Positions 7,763-17,427 of a stretch of 64,000 nt of DNA are shown here, in pieces. Numbering within the stretch: position 1 is the stretch's first letter; each line of letters opens with the position of its first letter. The position numbers and the translations under genes were made by a program. The notes under the pieces are model-generated. The model did no database searches. It was not told the origin of the DNA and saw only the letters and a program-made list of their open reading frames with translations. The DNA is taken from NCBI GenBank assembly GCA_964383365.1, contig CAYLHF010000001.1, positions 1 through 64,000 of the forward strand. Direction: 5' to 3'. The stretch comes from CAYLHF01 sp964383365. GTDB lineage: Bacteria; Bacteroidota; Rhodothermia; Rhodothermales; UBA10348.

Positions 7763-9688
7763 CTATCCTGAGCGTTTCTGATTCCTACGTTGATTTCCTG
7801 ATCCTTTATTCCGTTCACCGTTTGGCCGCTGCCTGGACCTCGACGAAGAACGTTGATTCTTTCGTGTTTTGGATCGAAGCTCCTTGCCTGTTTTAGGGTC
7901 ATGGCACCTGAAGCTCAATGGATCCACATTGTGATTCCCATGGACCCGTACCCGAAAATGAAATCTCAGAAACCATCGGGTCGGAAGCGTCGGAATCTTT
8001 CGATTCAGATAGGCGGCCGTGAACGGATGAACGACCAGTTTGACCGGTCCCCTGTTTCCATCTTCCTTGTAGGCAGCCAACCAGTCTTCGATCTTCCGAA
8101 CGAGATCTTCGGGTTCTATAGAAGTAAAAGAACGATCCCTTCCGCGTGGTTCCTTATTCCGGCGAGGAGACTGATTCGTAGACCTGTCTTCTGATTCATC
8201 CGTAGGCGCGAATGTTTTCGTGACGCTGGGGCGAAGTCGTTGACGGGTGATCTGAATAAGTCCGAAATCGGAAACAGGCAAAACTTTAGTGACGGCCCGA
8301 TCTCTACGAAACTCCCGGCGCACCTGATCGTGAAGCTTTCGCCGACTCCTTTCCGAACGCATGTCAATAAAATCGACAACGATGATACCGCCCAGATCCC
8401 GCAACCTGACCTGCCGCGCAATTATCTTGGCTGCCTCGATGTTGACCTTGAGAGAATTTTCCTCCTGGGACAATCCCCTTCCTGCTCGTCCTGAGTTGAC
8501 ATCTACGACGTGCATGGCTTCGGTCTGCTCAATGAACAGATAGCCTCCCGATGGCATCTCGACTCTACTCTGGAACGCCTCCTCGACCGACCTGGCAATG
8601 CCCGTAGACTCAAATATGGACGTGTCCGATTCGTGTTGATCGACCTTGTCGGCCATCTGAGGGGCGACCGCCTGGATATATCCCCGGATATTTCGAAAGA
8701 GTCGCGGATTATCGATCAGGATTCGATCATAGTCCTCCGTAAACAGATCGCGAATGATGGAAGAAGCCATATTCACATCCTGATGAATCACTCGCGGTGG
8801 TGGTTTCTGTTCGCACAGTTTCCGTTCCACTTTCTTCCACTTGTCGATGAGAAGACGAAGGTCCGTATCCAGAGCCTTCGCATTTCTGCCCGATGCCACC
8901 GTCCTCACGATCACCCCGAATCCGTCGGGTACGAGACTGCGGGCCAGAACGCGAAGACGCCTCCTTTCCTGGTAGGACATGATTTTTTTCGAGACGGCGA
9001 CATAATTCGCCATGGGGACCAGTACAAGAAATCTTCCTGCGAGAGACAAATCGGTGGTGATGCGGCTCCCTTTCGACTGAATGGGCTCCTTGCTGATTCG
9101 AACCAGGACCGGTTGATCTTTTTTTAGAATGCTGGCCGGGTCAAAGCTCCGCCCTTCGTCCGATCGCGTAGAGTCTCTTTTACCCCGTGAATTGCCAGAG
9201 TTCGACGACGCGTGCCTGTGCTGTGCACTATGTCTCTTTCCTCTATTCTGATTTGATGTTGAATTCCGACTACTCTTGGACGAGTCATCCTCATCCGTAT
9301 CGAATTCAAGATCCTCATCTTGAGAATCATCCACCTTTGATCCATCTCTCCTGTTATTCGGATGATGTCTTTTCTTCCGTACAGGTCTTCGGGCATAATC
9401 GGCTTCGAATGTGCCGATATGTGGCTCTTTTTCCCGAACGTAGCGAAGCCAGTCGGGCAGATTATCGATTAAGTCGGAAAAATGCAGGAACGCGTCCTGT
9501 TTCTGACCTATGTCGACAAAGGCCGCCTGGATGCTGGGCATGACGCGACGGACACGACCGAGAAACAGATTCCCGATGGTTCGCTCATGCTCCTGTGACT
9601 CCATATAGAGCTCAGCCAGTTGCCCGTTTTCGACGATGGCGATCCTGGTCTGCTCTTCTCCTGAGTTGATAATAATTTCTTTGGACAT
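7763..9688 (-). CDS. rng: Ribonuclease E/G family
   Basis: This single-strand-specific endoribonuclease matures rRNA and starts mRNA decay. The 641-aa protein has the N-terminal S1 domain (ERTIGNLFLGRVRRVMPSIQAAFVDIGQ), interrupted by a roughly 100-residue insert of Lys/Arg, Ser/Asn and Asp/Glu-rich low-complexity sequence (about residues 102-195). The 5'-sensor/DNase-I-like region follows, with the catalytic metal motif GGIIVVDFIDM, the linker-like sequence and a very basic C-terminal tail ending RRNQKRSG. The zinc-link CPxCxG region is not evident. The insert inside the S1 domain is typical of the Bacteroidota type. No gene fills the 680 bp upstream. Confidence 0.93.
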   Translation of the reverse strand: MSKEIIINSGEEQTRIAIVENGQLAELYMESQEHERTIGNLFLGRVRRVMPSIQAAFVDIGQKQDAFLHFSDLIDNLPDWLRYVREKEPHIGTFEADYARRPVRKKRHHPNNRRDGSKVDDSQDEDLEFDTDEDDSSKSSRNSTSNQNRGKRHSAQHRHASSNSGNSRGKRDSTRSDEGRSFDPASILKKDQPVLVRISKEPIQSKGSRITTDLSLAGRFLVLVPMANYVAVSKKIMSYQERRRLRVLARSLVPDGFGVIVRTVASGRNAKALDTDLRLLIDKWKKVERKLCEQKPPPRVIHQDVNMASSIIRDLFTEDYDRILIDNPRLFRNIRGYIQAVAPQMADKVDQHESDTSIFESTGIARSVEEAFQSRVEMPSGGYLFIEQTEAMHVVDVNSGRAGRGLSQEENSLKVNIEAAKIIARQVRLRDLGGIIVVDFIDMRSERSRRKLHDQVRREFRRDRAVTKVLPVSDFGLIQITRQRLRPSVTKTFAPTDESEDRSTNQSPRRNKEPRGRDRSFTSIEPEDLVRKIEDWLAAYKEDGNRGPVKLVVHPFTAAYLNRKIPTLPTRWFLRFHFRVRVHGNHNVDPLSFRCHDPKTGKELRSKTRKNQRSSSRSRQRPNGERNKGSGNQRRNQKRSG

Positions 9689-10389
9689 AGACGTCTGTCT
9701 GTCAGGCGCTGTCCGAAAAGGTACCTGCTGGAAAACGACCGATCAGCAAAGCAGCGAACCAAGAATCGTCTGATTCGCAGAAAAAAAGAAAACGGATGCT
9801 GAGCGGTACCATGGTTTTTCGCCCTGGACGCTTCGAAATAATCTTCAATGAGCGCCGGGGTTTTTACGGAAAACCGGGAAAAGGCACTCCTTTCAGTCAG
9901 TGCTCTGTACTTACTGAAAATGGCGAAAATGAGTTGGACCAGGGTTTGCGTGCCGAATTCGGACAACGCACTGGTCCACTGAATCGACCGGAATGAATGG
10001 CCATTCTTGCCATCCTCCCACCTTAATTCCGAGTTCGGATAGTAACCATCCTGGTGTGAACGTTCGTGTTCACAGTCACCTGAAATAGTGTCGGAATGAT
10101 CAGAATACAAGAAACTTCAGAAAAAGTGTCGAAATGTCTGAGAGGCACCTGAGGACTATTATTTTCTCTGGTGGTGCCGTAATTCTATACGTAGCCCTCT
10201 TGATACGCAACGGCGTGAAAATGATCCCGAAGTGATTGAATCGACCTGGCCGTAATCGGTTTTTTTAATTTTTCCGGCAACGATCCGTCCACTCCGGGGT
10301 ACTTTGTTCTGATTGGGATTCGTCCCGCCGACCGGGGACAGAATCTCCGACCTCCATACTACCTGTACTTGATTAATCGAAGACGCAAC
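9689..10389. other. Gene-free divergent interval between rng and citrate synthase
   Basis: About 700 bp with no convincing reading frame on either strand. It should hold the promoters of rng (leftward) and citrate synthase (rightward). It contains a perfect 7-bp-arm inverted repeat at 10055-10074 and a looser GGCACC/GGTGCC pair at 10144-10178. A 200-codon minus-strand ORF crosses it but is Ser/Arg-rich, runs into rng out of frame and looks spurious. A long structured rng leader is possible but was not demonstrated. Confidence 0.6.
10055..10074. promoter_or_regulatory. Perfect inverted repeat TGTGAAC-N6-GTTCACA
   Basis: Two 7-bp arms with a 6-nt spacer lie in the rng/citrate synthase interval. 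The dyad has the size of a dimeric repressor or activator operator. Which gene it serves is unknown. Confidence 0.45.
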
Positions 10390-11523
10390 GTGCCGAATTC
10401 CAGCAAAACTGAACCCATCAAAGCTCGCGGATTGGAGGGAGTCGTTGCCCTTGATACCGATATCTGTTTCATCGACGGTATGAAAGGAGAACTCGTGTAT
10501 GCGGGATATGATATAGCAGACCTGGCCCGGAATACCTGCTTCGAAGAAGTCGCATTCCTGCTCTGGAATTCGAGACTTCCGACGGCAGCCGAACTGACCG
10601 ATCTCCGCATCAGACTGACTGCGGAGAGGAGACTTCCGCCCATGGTTCTCGATATCCTTCGTCTCACACCGGAGGACGCCAATGCGATGGCTGTACTCCG
10701 AACCGGCGTCTCCACACTCGCACTTTTCGACGGAGAAGCCGATGATCAGACGCCGCAAGCCAATTACCGCAAGGCGATCCGGTTAACGGCCCGGATACCG
10801 GTGATCATCGCCGCTTTCGAACGAATACGGAATGGTATGGACCCGATCGATCCCCTCGATCATGGTTCGATCGCTCACAATTTTCTCTACATGCTATCGG
10901 GTGAAATGCCAGGAGATGCGGCCGAGAGAACGTTCGATGCCTGTCTGGTTCTTCATGCAGAGCACGGTCTGAATGCCTCCACCTTCACCGGGCGCGTGAT
11001 CGGAGCGACCCTTTCGGATGTGTATTCGGCCGTAGCCGGTGCTATCGGCGCGTTGAAAGGACCCCTTCACGGGGGGGCTAATATTCGCGTCATGGAGATG
11101 TTGGAGGCGATCGACCGTTCGGGTGCCGATCCGGTCGCCTATGTCGAAAAAATGCTCTCTGAAAAACAGCGGGTGATGGGCTTCGGACACCGGGTATACA
11201 AGACCCTCGATCCACGTGCGGCAATTCTCAGGGACATGTTGGACGGTCTGAGCACCGAGCGAGGTAGTAGAAAGTGGTATGAAATGAGCCTGAAAATCAT
11301 GGACACCGTCCAGCGGTCTAAGGGACTGTATCCCAATGTGGATTTCTTCAGTGCATCGGTCTACGGCACACTGAACATCGCAACGGATCTGTTTACCCCC
11401 ATATTCGCGCTGTCACGGGTAACCGGTTGGACAGCACACCTGCTCGAGCAGTGGAAAGAGAATCGCTTGATCCGGCCGCGAGCCGAATACACCGGTCCTC
11501 GTGGACGGACGACCGGTCGATGA
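10390..11523 (+). CDS. gltA: Citrate synthase
   Basis: Citrate synthase condenses acetyl-CoA and oxaloacetate, the entry step of the TCA cycle. At 377 aa it is the short hexamer-less type seen in Gram-positives and archaea. Clear motifs are GLEGVVALDTDICFIDG, GYDIADLA, the catalytic His in PLDHGSIAHNF and in GPLHGGAN, the GFGHRVYKTLDPRA loop, and an Asp in the C-terminal NVDFFSASVY. The GTG at 10390 fits the usual N-terminus better than an in-frame TTG at 10369; neither has a good ribosome site. A methylcitrate synthase cannot be excluded, but location ahead of sdhCAB favours the TCA enzyme. Confidence 0.92.
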   Translation: MPNSSKTEPIKARGLEGVVALDTDICFIDGMKGELVYAGYDIADLARNTCFEEVAFLLWNSRLPTAAELTDLRIRLTAERRLPPMVLDILRLTPEDANAMAVLRTGVSTLALFDGEADDQTPQANYRKAIRLTARIPVIIAAFERIRNGMDPIDPLDHGSIAHNFLYMLSGEMPGDAAERTFDACLVLHAEHGLNASTFTGRVIGATLSDVYSAVAGAIGALKGPLHGGANIRVMEMLEAIDRSGADPVAYVEKMLSEKQRVMGFGHRVYKTLDPRAAILRDMLDGLSTERGSRKWYEMSLKIMDTVQRSKGLYPNVDFFSASVYGTLNIATDLFTPIFALSRVTGWTAHLLEQWKENRLIRPRAEYTGPRGRTTGR

Positions 11524-11748
11524 TTAACACCAAATGAACCTGTTTTTTGTTGCCGGCGTCTGGAGGTCACATAAATTTCCCGTGTTCTTCTCGTATCGAT
11601 ACAGGAATCGGGGAGTTGGTTCAATGATAAAGTGCTTCATGTTCGTACATTGGGCGCCGTCCGGACGTTTTCGGAGACTTCTGTAACGGACCCGGTCCGG
11701 ACTCATGCATACAGGTAATCGCTCTACTGTTAGTACAGATCTACCGAA

Positions 11749-12438
11749 ATGAGTCAAAAAGGATCGAAACTTAGCTCTCTGTACCGCTCCCCGATCGGAA
11801 AGAAGATTGTCACCGGAATCACGGGTCTAGGCCTCGTGATTTTCGCGCTCGAACACATGCTCGGCAATCTGGAATTTTTGATCAGCGATGCGGGGTACAA
11901 CGAATATTCCCACTTCCTGATCAGTCTAGGACCGATTCTGTGGGTCATCGAGATAGGCCTGCTGGCCTTTTTTGTTTTTCATATCACACTCGGAATCAAT
12001 ATCTGGATCGGGAAGCGACGCGCCCGCCCGGATCGATACGCGGTTACGACGACCGCTGGTCCGCCGTCACGCCAGAGTGCGAGTTCGAGAAGCATGATTG
12101 TGACGGGTGTTATAATGGCGGTGTTTCTCGTCCTCCATCTTCTGTCGTTCAAGTATGGAACGTACTATGAAACGACGGTAAACGGAGTGGTCATGAGAGA
12201 TCTTGCCAAACTCATGCGTGAAAAGTTCAGCCAGCCGCTCTACGCATTCGGTTACCCGTTAGTCGTCTTGCTTCTCGCCGTGCACCTTCGCCACGGAGTC
12301 TGGAGTGCATTTCAGTCTCTCGGTGCCAGTAAACCATCCGTAGCTCCGATCCTTTACACGGTCGGTGGCATTCTTGGACTACTTATCGGGGTCGGTTTTC
12401 TTGTCGTTCCACTGGCGATTTATTTCGGTCTGGTCTAG
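11749..12438 (+). CDS. sdhC: Succinate dehydrogenase cytochrome b subunit
   Basis: This is the membrane anchor of succinate:quinone oxidoreductase. The 229-aa protein has five hydrophobic segments and histidines at about 36 (ALEHMLGN), 78 (FVFHITLG), 130 (LVLHLLSF) and 179/182 (AVHLRHG), consistent with the two-heme, single-polypeptide type-B anchor (SdhC/FrdC of Bacillus, Wolinella and Bacteroidota). Positively charged N-terminus SLYRSPIGKKIV is typical. It opens the sdhCAB operon; the gap to sdhA is 62 bp. Confidence 0.93.
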   Translation: MSQKGSKLSSLYRSPIGKKIVTGITGLGLVIFALEHMLGNLEFLISDAGYNEYSHFLISLGPILWVIEIGLLAFFVFHITLGINIWIGKRRARPDRYAVTTTAGPPSRQSASSRSMIVTGVIMAVFLVLHLLSFKYGTYYETTVNGVVMRDLAKLMREKFSQPLYAFGYPLVVLLLAVHLRHGVWSAFQSLGASKPSVAPILYTVGGILGLLIGVGFLVVPLAIYFGLV

Positions 12439-12500
12439 GCCTGATTTGTCTTTCGCAGGCAACGTGCACTCATATTTTCACATCTATCCACGCTGAATCA

Positions 12501-14420
12501 ATGGCTCCCACACTGGATTCAAAAGTCCCCGCCGGCAGGCTTCAGGACAAATGGGACAACTACAAGAACAGCATTAAGCTGGTTAACCCTGCAAACAAGC
12601 GCAAACACAATATTATTGTCGTAGGTACCGGACTCGCAGGTGGATCTGCTGCGGCAACGCTGGCCGAGCTGGGATATCACGTACAGAGCTTCTGTATTCA
12701 GGACTCGGCACGCAGAGCGCACTCGATAGCCGCGCAGGGTGGAATAAACGCCGCGAAGAATTACCCCAACGATGGGGATACCATCTGGAGGTTGTTTTAC
12801 GACACCATCAAGGGGGGTGATTATCGTTCCCGCGAAGCCAACGTCTATCGGCTCGCCCAGGTCAGCAATGAGATCATCGATCAGTGTGTTGCTCAGGGAG
12901 TTCCGTTTGCACGGGAGTACGGCGGACTCCTCGACACGAGATCATTCGGTGGCGCACAGGTATCGAGAACATTCTATTCCAGGGGACAGACCGGGCAGCA
13001 GCTACTTCTGGGAGCCTATCAGTCCATGAGCCGACAGGTTCAAAAAGGAAATGTTGAAGTGTTCGCCAGGCGGGAGATGCTGGACCTTGTGATCATTGAT
13101 GGTCGGGCACGAGGAATCGTCGTGCGGGACCTGGTAACGGGAGCCGTCGAACGATACGTCGGGGATGCGGTTATCCTGGCGACCGGCGGATACGGCAACA
13201 CCTACTACCTCTCCACCAACGCCAAGAACTCGAATGTCACGGCTGCCTGGCGCGCCCATAAGCGCGGTGCCTGCTTCGCCAATCCGTGCTATACGCAGAT
13301 CCATCCGACCTGCATTCCTGTTTCCGGCGATTATCAATCCAAACTCACGTTGATGAGCGAGAGTCTTCGGAATGACGGACGCGTCTGGGTCCCGAAAAAA
13401 GCAGGCGACAGCAGGGCACCGGCCGATATCCCTGAAGAAGAGCGGGATTACTACCTCGAGACCCGATATCCATCCTTTGGTAATCTCGTTCCCAGAGATG
13501 TCGCGTCGAGAAATGCCAAGAACGTATGCGATGACGGCCGTGGCGTCGGATCAACCAAGCTGGCGGTATATCTGGATTTTGCCGATTCCATCCGCCGCGT
13601 CGGGCGTGATACCATCGAAGCCAAGTATGGCAACCTGTTTGAGATGTATGAGCGGATCACGGGTGAAAATCCGTACGACGTCCCCATGAGAATCTACCCG
13701 GCGGTTCATTACACGATGGGCGGGCTCTGGGTGGACTACGAACTGATGAGCAATGTACCGGGATTGTTTGTCCTGGGAGAAGCCAATTTCTCCGACCACG
13801 GGGCCAACCGACTCGGAGCGAGCGCACTCATGCAGGGACTGGCGGACGGCTATTTCGTCATCCCGTACACACTGGGCAACTATCTCGCCCAGGCCGGGCT
13901 CACCCCGGTAGATACGCAAGACGATGCCTTCGTCTCGGCCGAGAAAGACGTAACGGACAAGATCAGTCGACTCCTTTCGATTCAGGGTGACCGAACCGTG
14001 ATGGACTTTCATAGATCGCTGGGGCACATCATGTGGGATAACGTCGGGATGGCTCGGACCGAGGAAAGCCTGACCAGGGCCATCGGCGAGATAAAATCAT
14101 TGCGAAGCGAGTTTTGGGAGCGCGTCCATGTGCCGGGCGATGCGACGTTCTTCAACAAGAATCTCGAGTTCGCGGGCCGTGTTGCAGATTTCATGGAGAT
14201 GGGAGAACTCATCGCGAGAGATGCCCTCCAGCGAGCTGAGTCCTGCGGTGGTCACTTTCGGGAGGAATATCAGACCGGCGAGGGTGAGGCGCTCAGAAGA
14301 GATGATGAGTTCTCCTATGTCTCGGCGTGGGAATTCCAGGGTGCCGACGCAGACCCCGTACTGCATAAAGAGCAGCTCGAATTCGAAAACGTAGAACTGA
14401 CCACGCGCAGTTACAAATAA
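12501..14420 (+). CDS. sdhA: Succinate dehydrogenase flavoprotein subunit
   Basis: This subunit oxidises succinate to fumarate with covalently bound FAD. The 639-aa sequence has the FAD dinucleotide motif VGTGLAGGSAAATL, the flavin-linking His in RRAHSIAAQGGINAA (about residue 74), VILATGGYGNTYYLSTN, the dicarboxylate-site segment IHPTCIPVSGDYQSKLTL, the catalytic Arg region (NDGRVWVPK) and HYTMGGLWVDYELMSNVPGLF. Length and sequence pattern are those of the type-B SQR/QFR group rather than the E. coli SdhA group. It is the second gene of sdhCAB, 49 bp before sdhB. Confidence 0.95.
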   Translation: MAPTLDSKVPAGRLQDKWDNYKNSIKLVNPANKRKHNIIVVGTGLAGGSAAATLAELGYHVQSFCIQDSARRAHSIAAQGGINAAKNYPNDGDTIWRLFYDTIKGGDYRSREANVYRLAQVSNEIIDQCVAQGVPFAREYGGLLDTRSFGGAQVSRTFYSRGQTGQQLLLGAYQSMSRQVQKGNVEVFARREMLDLVIIDGRARGIVVRDLVTGAVERYVGDAVILATGGYGNTYYLSTNAKNSNVTAAWRAHKRGACFANPCYTQIHPTCIPVSGDYQSKLTLMSESLRNDGRVWVPKKAGDSRAPADIPEEERDYYLETRYPSFGNLVPRDVASRNAKNVCDDGRGVGSTKLAVYLDFADSIRRVGRDTIEAKYGNLFEMYERITGENPYDVPMRIYPAVHYTMGGLWVDYELMSNVPGLFVLGEANFSDHGANRLGASALMQGLADGYFVIPYTLGNYLAQAGLTPVDTQDDAFVSAEKDVTDKISRLLSIQGDRTVMDFHRSLGHIMWDNVGMARTEESLTRAIGEIKSLRSEFWERVHVPGDATFFNKNLEFAGRVADFMEMGELIARDALQRAESCGGHFREEYQTGEGEALRRDDEFSYVSAWEFQGADADPVLHKEQLEFENVELTTRSYK

Positions 14421-14469
14421 TTTTTGCTCCGAACAATCTTTTTTCGATCAGCCGATTGAGCATACGATC

Positions 14470-15225
14470 ATGTCCGATACAATGACTATCCATCTTAAGA
14501 TCTGGAGACAGGAAGGCCCCAACACCGACGGCCATTTTGCCGATTATACGGTTGATACGGCAAATCCTCATATGTCCTTCCTGGAACTTCTTGACGTATT
14601 GAATGAGCATCTTATTCAGGCCGGTGAACTTCCCGTCGAGTTTGATCATGATTGCCGGGAAGGCATATGTGGTTCTTGTGGTGTGGTGATTAATGGTACG
14701 GCGCACGGGCCACAGCAACGGACCGCGGCATGTCAGCTTCACATGAGGTCTTTCAGAGATGGAGATACGATCATGGTCGAACCTTGGAGAGCGGCGGCAT
14801 TCCCGATCGTCAGAGACCTCGTAGTGGATCGCGAAGCGTTCGATCGCATCATTGCTGCAGGAGGATACATATCGATCAACGCAGGGAATGCTCCGGATGC
14901 GCACTCCGTACCCGTTCCCAAGGATGCATCCGATGACGCGTTTGATTTTGCTGCCTGCATCGGTTGCGGGGCCTGTGTCGCCGCCTGTCCGAACGCCTCC
15001 GCTTCGCTTTTCACCGGCGCCAAGATCGCCCACCTGGCGAAATTACCGCAGGGGCATCCAGAAGCAGGTCGGCGCGTCATAGCCATGGTGGATCAGATGG
15101 CCCACGAGGGATTCGGGGACTGTTCCAACCACGCTGAATGTGAGGCGGCTTGTCCCAAGGGAGTTCCGGTCACGGCCATTGCGTCCATGAGACGGGAATA
15201 CATGAAAGCGATTCTGTCAAAGTAA
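14470..15225 (+). CDS. sdhB: Succinate dehydrogenase iron-sulfur subunit
   Basis: This subunit passes electrons from FAD to quinone through three iron-sulfur clusters. All ligand sets are visible in the 251-aa protein: the plant-type [2Fe-2S] site DCREGICGSCGVVING with a later C, the [4Fe-4S] site CIGCGACVAACPN, and the [3Fe-4S] site CSNHAECEAACPKGV. It closes the sdhCAB operon and is followed directly by a strong inverted repeat shared with the convergent purQ. Confidence 0.95.
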   Translation: MSDTMTIHLKIWRQEGPNTDGHFADYTVDTANPHMSFLELLDVLNEHLIQAGELPVEFDHDCREGICGSCGVVINGTAHGPQQRTAACQLHMRSFRDGDTIMVEPWRAAAFPIVRDLVVDREAFDRIIAAGGYISINAGNAPDAHSVPVPKDASDDAFDFAACIGCGACVAACPNASASLFTGAKIAHLAKLPQGHPEAGRRVIAMVDQMAHEGFGDCSNHAECEAACPKGVPVTAIASMRREYMKAILSK

Positions 15226-15231
15226 AAATAG

Positions 15232-15263
15232 TTCGCCGACGCTGTGACCGCAGCGTCGGCGAA
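15232..15263. terminator. Bidirectional terminator between sdhB and purQ
   Basis: A perfect 13-bp stem (TTCGCCGACGCTG) with a 6-nt loop separates the two convergent genes. On the minus strand it is followed by TATTTTTACTTT, so it is a good intrinsic terminator for purQ; on the plus strand no T-run follows, so it may only weakly stop sdhB. Confidence 0.8.
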
Positions 15264-15279
15264 ACTCCGACCAGACGGC

Positions 15280-15978
15280 CTAAACTGCCACGCCTGCTTC
15301 GCTCAATAGCGACTCAAAAATTCGGGTACCGTCAGGCCTTCCGAGAAGAGCCTCGGTGCACCGTTCCGGATGGGGCATCATCCCGAGCACGTTTCCGCTC
15401 TCGTTCAGAATACCGGCGATGTTCCGGGCCGAACCATTGGGGTTGGCCTCTGCCGAGACAACCCCGGCTTCGGTACAATACCGAAAGGCGATTTGATCTT
15501 CCGCCTCCAGACGATCGAGCGTATCGGTATCGGCCGTAAAATTTCCTTCTCCATGGGCAATCGGTATCTCAAGCACGCTTCCGACCTCGATGGCAGATGT
15601 AAACCTGGACGTACCATTTTCCGTGAGCAAATGAACGGGTTTGCACGCGAAGCGCAGCGACGCATTTCGCGTGAGCGCTCCCGGAAGCAGATGAGATTCA
15701 CATAACACCTGAAATCCGTTGCAGATGCCCATCACCAGCCCTCCCGAGTTTGCGAAGCGCACCACGTCACCCATCACCGGAGAAAATCGGGCAATAGCCC
15801 CGGAGCGCAGGTAGTCTCCGTATGAGAATCCTCCCGGAATAATCACCAGGTCAACATCCCCCACACTTCCCTCCTTGTGCCAGATAAAACGGGCTTGCTG
15901 CCCGAATACATGCTTAACGGCATGATAGGCATCGTGATCGCAGTTGGAACCGGGAAAAACAATTACGCCAAATCGCAC
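15280..15978 (-). CDS. purQ: Phosphoribosylformylglycinamidine synthase, glutaminase subunit
   Basis: PurQ supplies ammonia from glutamine to PurL in step four of purine synthesis. It begins RFGVIVFPGSNCDHDAY, has the nucleophile in VMGICNGFQVL and the His-Glu pair in MMPHPERCTEALLG, so the class-I amidotransferase triad is complete. The GTG at 15978 is preferred to the GTG at 15987: it gives the standard N-terminus and lies 6 nt after AAGGTG, a good ribosome site. purL and purS are not in the window. It converges on sdhB. Confidence 0.92.
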   Translation of the reverse strand: MRFGVIVFPGSNCDHDAYHAVKHVFGQQARFIWHKEGSVGDVDLVIIPGGFSYGDYLRSGAIARFSPVMGDVVRFANSGGLVMGICNGFQVLCESHLLPGALTRNASLRFACKPVHLLTENGTSRFTSAIEVGSVLEIPIAHGEGNFTADTDTLDRLEAEDQIAFRYCTEAGVVSAEANPNGSARNIAGILNESGNVLGMMPHPERCTEALLGRPDGTRIFESLLSEAGVAV

Positions 15979-16128
15979 GGAAAGCACCTTTTAGTGGTAT
16001 ATCGGGACAACTCCAGGACTCAAAGCCTCTTTACGACGCAGGAAAATACGAGATTATCGACACCCGTTCGTTCTGCCATCACACAATCCTCGGTAACACG
16101 ATCAAAATTCAATTTGGAGCACCTTGCG

Positions 16129-16404
16129 TCAAAGGATACCATCAGTCATTAGCAAAAATACCGCAATTCGTATGAATGCGGTTACAATCAGAGTCGCCCA
16201 CAGGCGCGGTGTAAAACGGATACCGATCAAGCCTCCAGCGATCCCGCACGCGACTGACCAGATTAAAAAACCGCCGAGGACAAATACGCCGAATAGAAAA
16301 TAAAACGAGACCGAGAGCAGGGTGGACACTCCGATGCCAGACAGAATATGGGTTGATATCGATTTCTGACCGACACGCTCTGACATACTGGATAAAGACA
16401 TCAA
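16129..16404 (-). CDS. Small hypothetical membrane protein
   Basis: A 91-aa product with two or three hydrophobic segments (about residues 18-45, 48-63 and 69-86) and short polar ends. No family is recognised. A second in-frame Met at MSERVGQKS could be the true start. It is divergent from the bat operon, with about 155 bp between them, and the only gene between purQ and that operon. Coding is plausible from the continuous membrane-protein pattern but not proven. Confidence 0.5.
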   Translation of the reverse strand: MMSLSSMSERVGQKSISTHILSGIGVSTLLSVSFYFLFGVFVLGGFLIWSVACGIAGGLIGIRFTPRLWATLIVTAFIRIAVFLLMTDGIL

Positions 16405-16560
16405 AAAATCTCGTTATACTGAATCAATTGTCCCTGCTTTTCTGTTGGACTCTGCTTTCGAGAGAACAGGATCGATTTGCCCCTTATTCATGCAGAGGCA
16501 CAACATGTTCATACAATCCTGCGTTATAAGGACCCTGACAAACATCGACTCACACAGGGC

Positions 16561-17427
16561 ATGATCCCGAAGGAGCTATTTACGAAAATCCGAAAACTCG
16601 AGATCAGAACCAAGGGTCTGGTCAGCAACATCTTCGGCGGCGAATACCATTCGGCGTTCAAGGGGCAGGGAATGGAATTTGCGGAGGTTCGACCGTATCA
16701 GTTCGGAGATGAGATTCGAAGTATCGACTGGAATGTGTCCGCCCGATTCGATGAGACGTATGTCAAAATCTTTGAAGAGGAGAGAGAGCAAACGCTGTTG
16801 CTCGCGGTAGATGTGTCCGGGTCGGAAGATTTTGCGTCTTCGGGTCAGTTCAAAAGAGAAATTGCGGCCGAGATATGCGCGGTGATTGCCTTCAGCGCTA
16901 TCCAGAATAACGACAAAGTGGGCCTCCTGCTCTTCTCGGATCAGGTAGAGCTTTTCGTCCCACCCAAGAAAGGCCGCAGGCATGTGCTCAGGCTGATTCG
17001 TGATCTATTTGCATTTGAACGGTCCTCGACCGGTACCGATCTGGCGGTCGCACTCAATCACCTGCTCCACGTTTTGAACCGGAGGTCCATCGTTCTCCTG
17101 GTCAGTGATTTCATGGATTCGAATTTTGAAGCTCCGCTTAGAGCCCTCTCCAGACGCCATGACACGATCGCCGTTCATTTGCTCGATCCCAGAGAAGTCG
17201 AATTGCCGTCGATAGGCCTTCTGGAGGTCACCGACTGCGAGACGCAAGAAACCGTTATTGTAGACAGTAGTAGCCCCAGAGTTCGATTTGCGTACGAAGA
17301 TCTCGCCCGATACAGACAGTCCCGACTTGATCAGATATTCCTTCGGGCACGCGTCGATCGGATCCCGATCAGTACGAGCGAAAGTTACGTCGAGCCCCTC
17401 ATCCGCTTTTTCAGACACCGACACTAG
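16561..17427 (+). CDS. DUF58 protein, first gene of the bat operon
   Basis: DUF58 proteins have a von Willebrand-like fold and usually accompany a MoxR ATPase. The ATG at 16561 starts MIPKELFTKIRKLEIRTK, the normal start of the family; a TTG 84 bp upstream also keeps the frame open but adds atypical sequence. The diagnostic segment GMEFAEVRPYQFGDEIRSIDWNV is present, followed by a VWA-like core with LLAVDVSGS and later VSDFMD. Length 288 aa. It is followed with no gap by the next gene, whose ATG abuts its TAG. The MoxR gene that normally precedes it is missing here. Confidence 0.9.
   Translation: MIPKELFTKIRKLEIRTKGLVSNIFGGEYHSAFKGQGMEFAEVRPYQFGDEIRSIDWNVSARFDETYVKIFEEEREQTLLLAVDVSGSEDFASSGQFKREIAAEICAVIAFSAIQNNDKVGLLLFSDQVELFVPPKKGRRHVLRLIRDLFAFERSSTGTDLAVALNHLLHVLNRRSIVLLVSDFMDSNFEAPLRALSRRHDTIAVHLLDPREVELPSIGLLEVTDCETQETVIVDSSSPRVRFAYEDLARYRQSRLDQIFLRARVDRIPISTSESYVEPLIRFFRHRH

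Noticed and set aside
9508..10110. Minus-strand 200-codon ORF upstream of rng
   Set aside because: Overlaps rng out of frame, Ser/Arg-rich, no domain. I looked for an HU gene, which often precedes rng, and could not recognise one.
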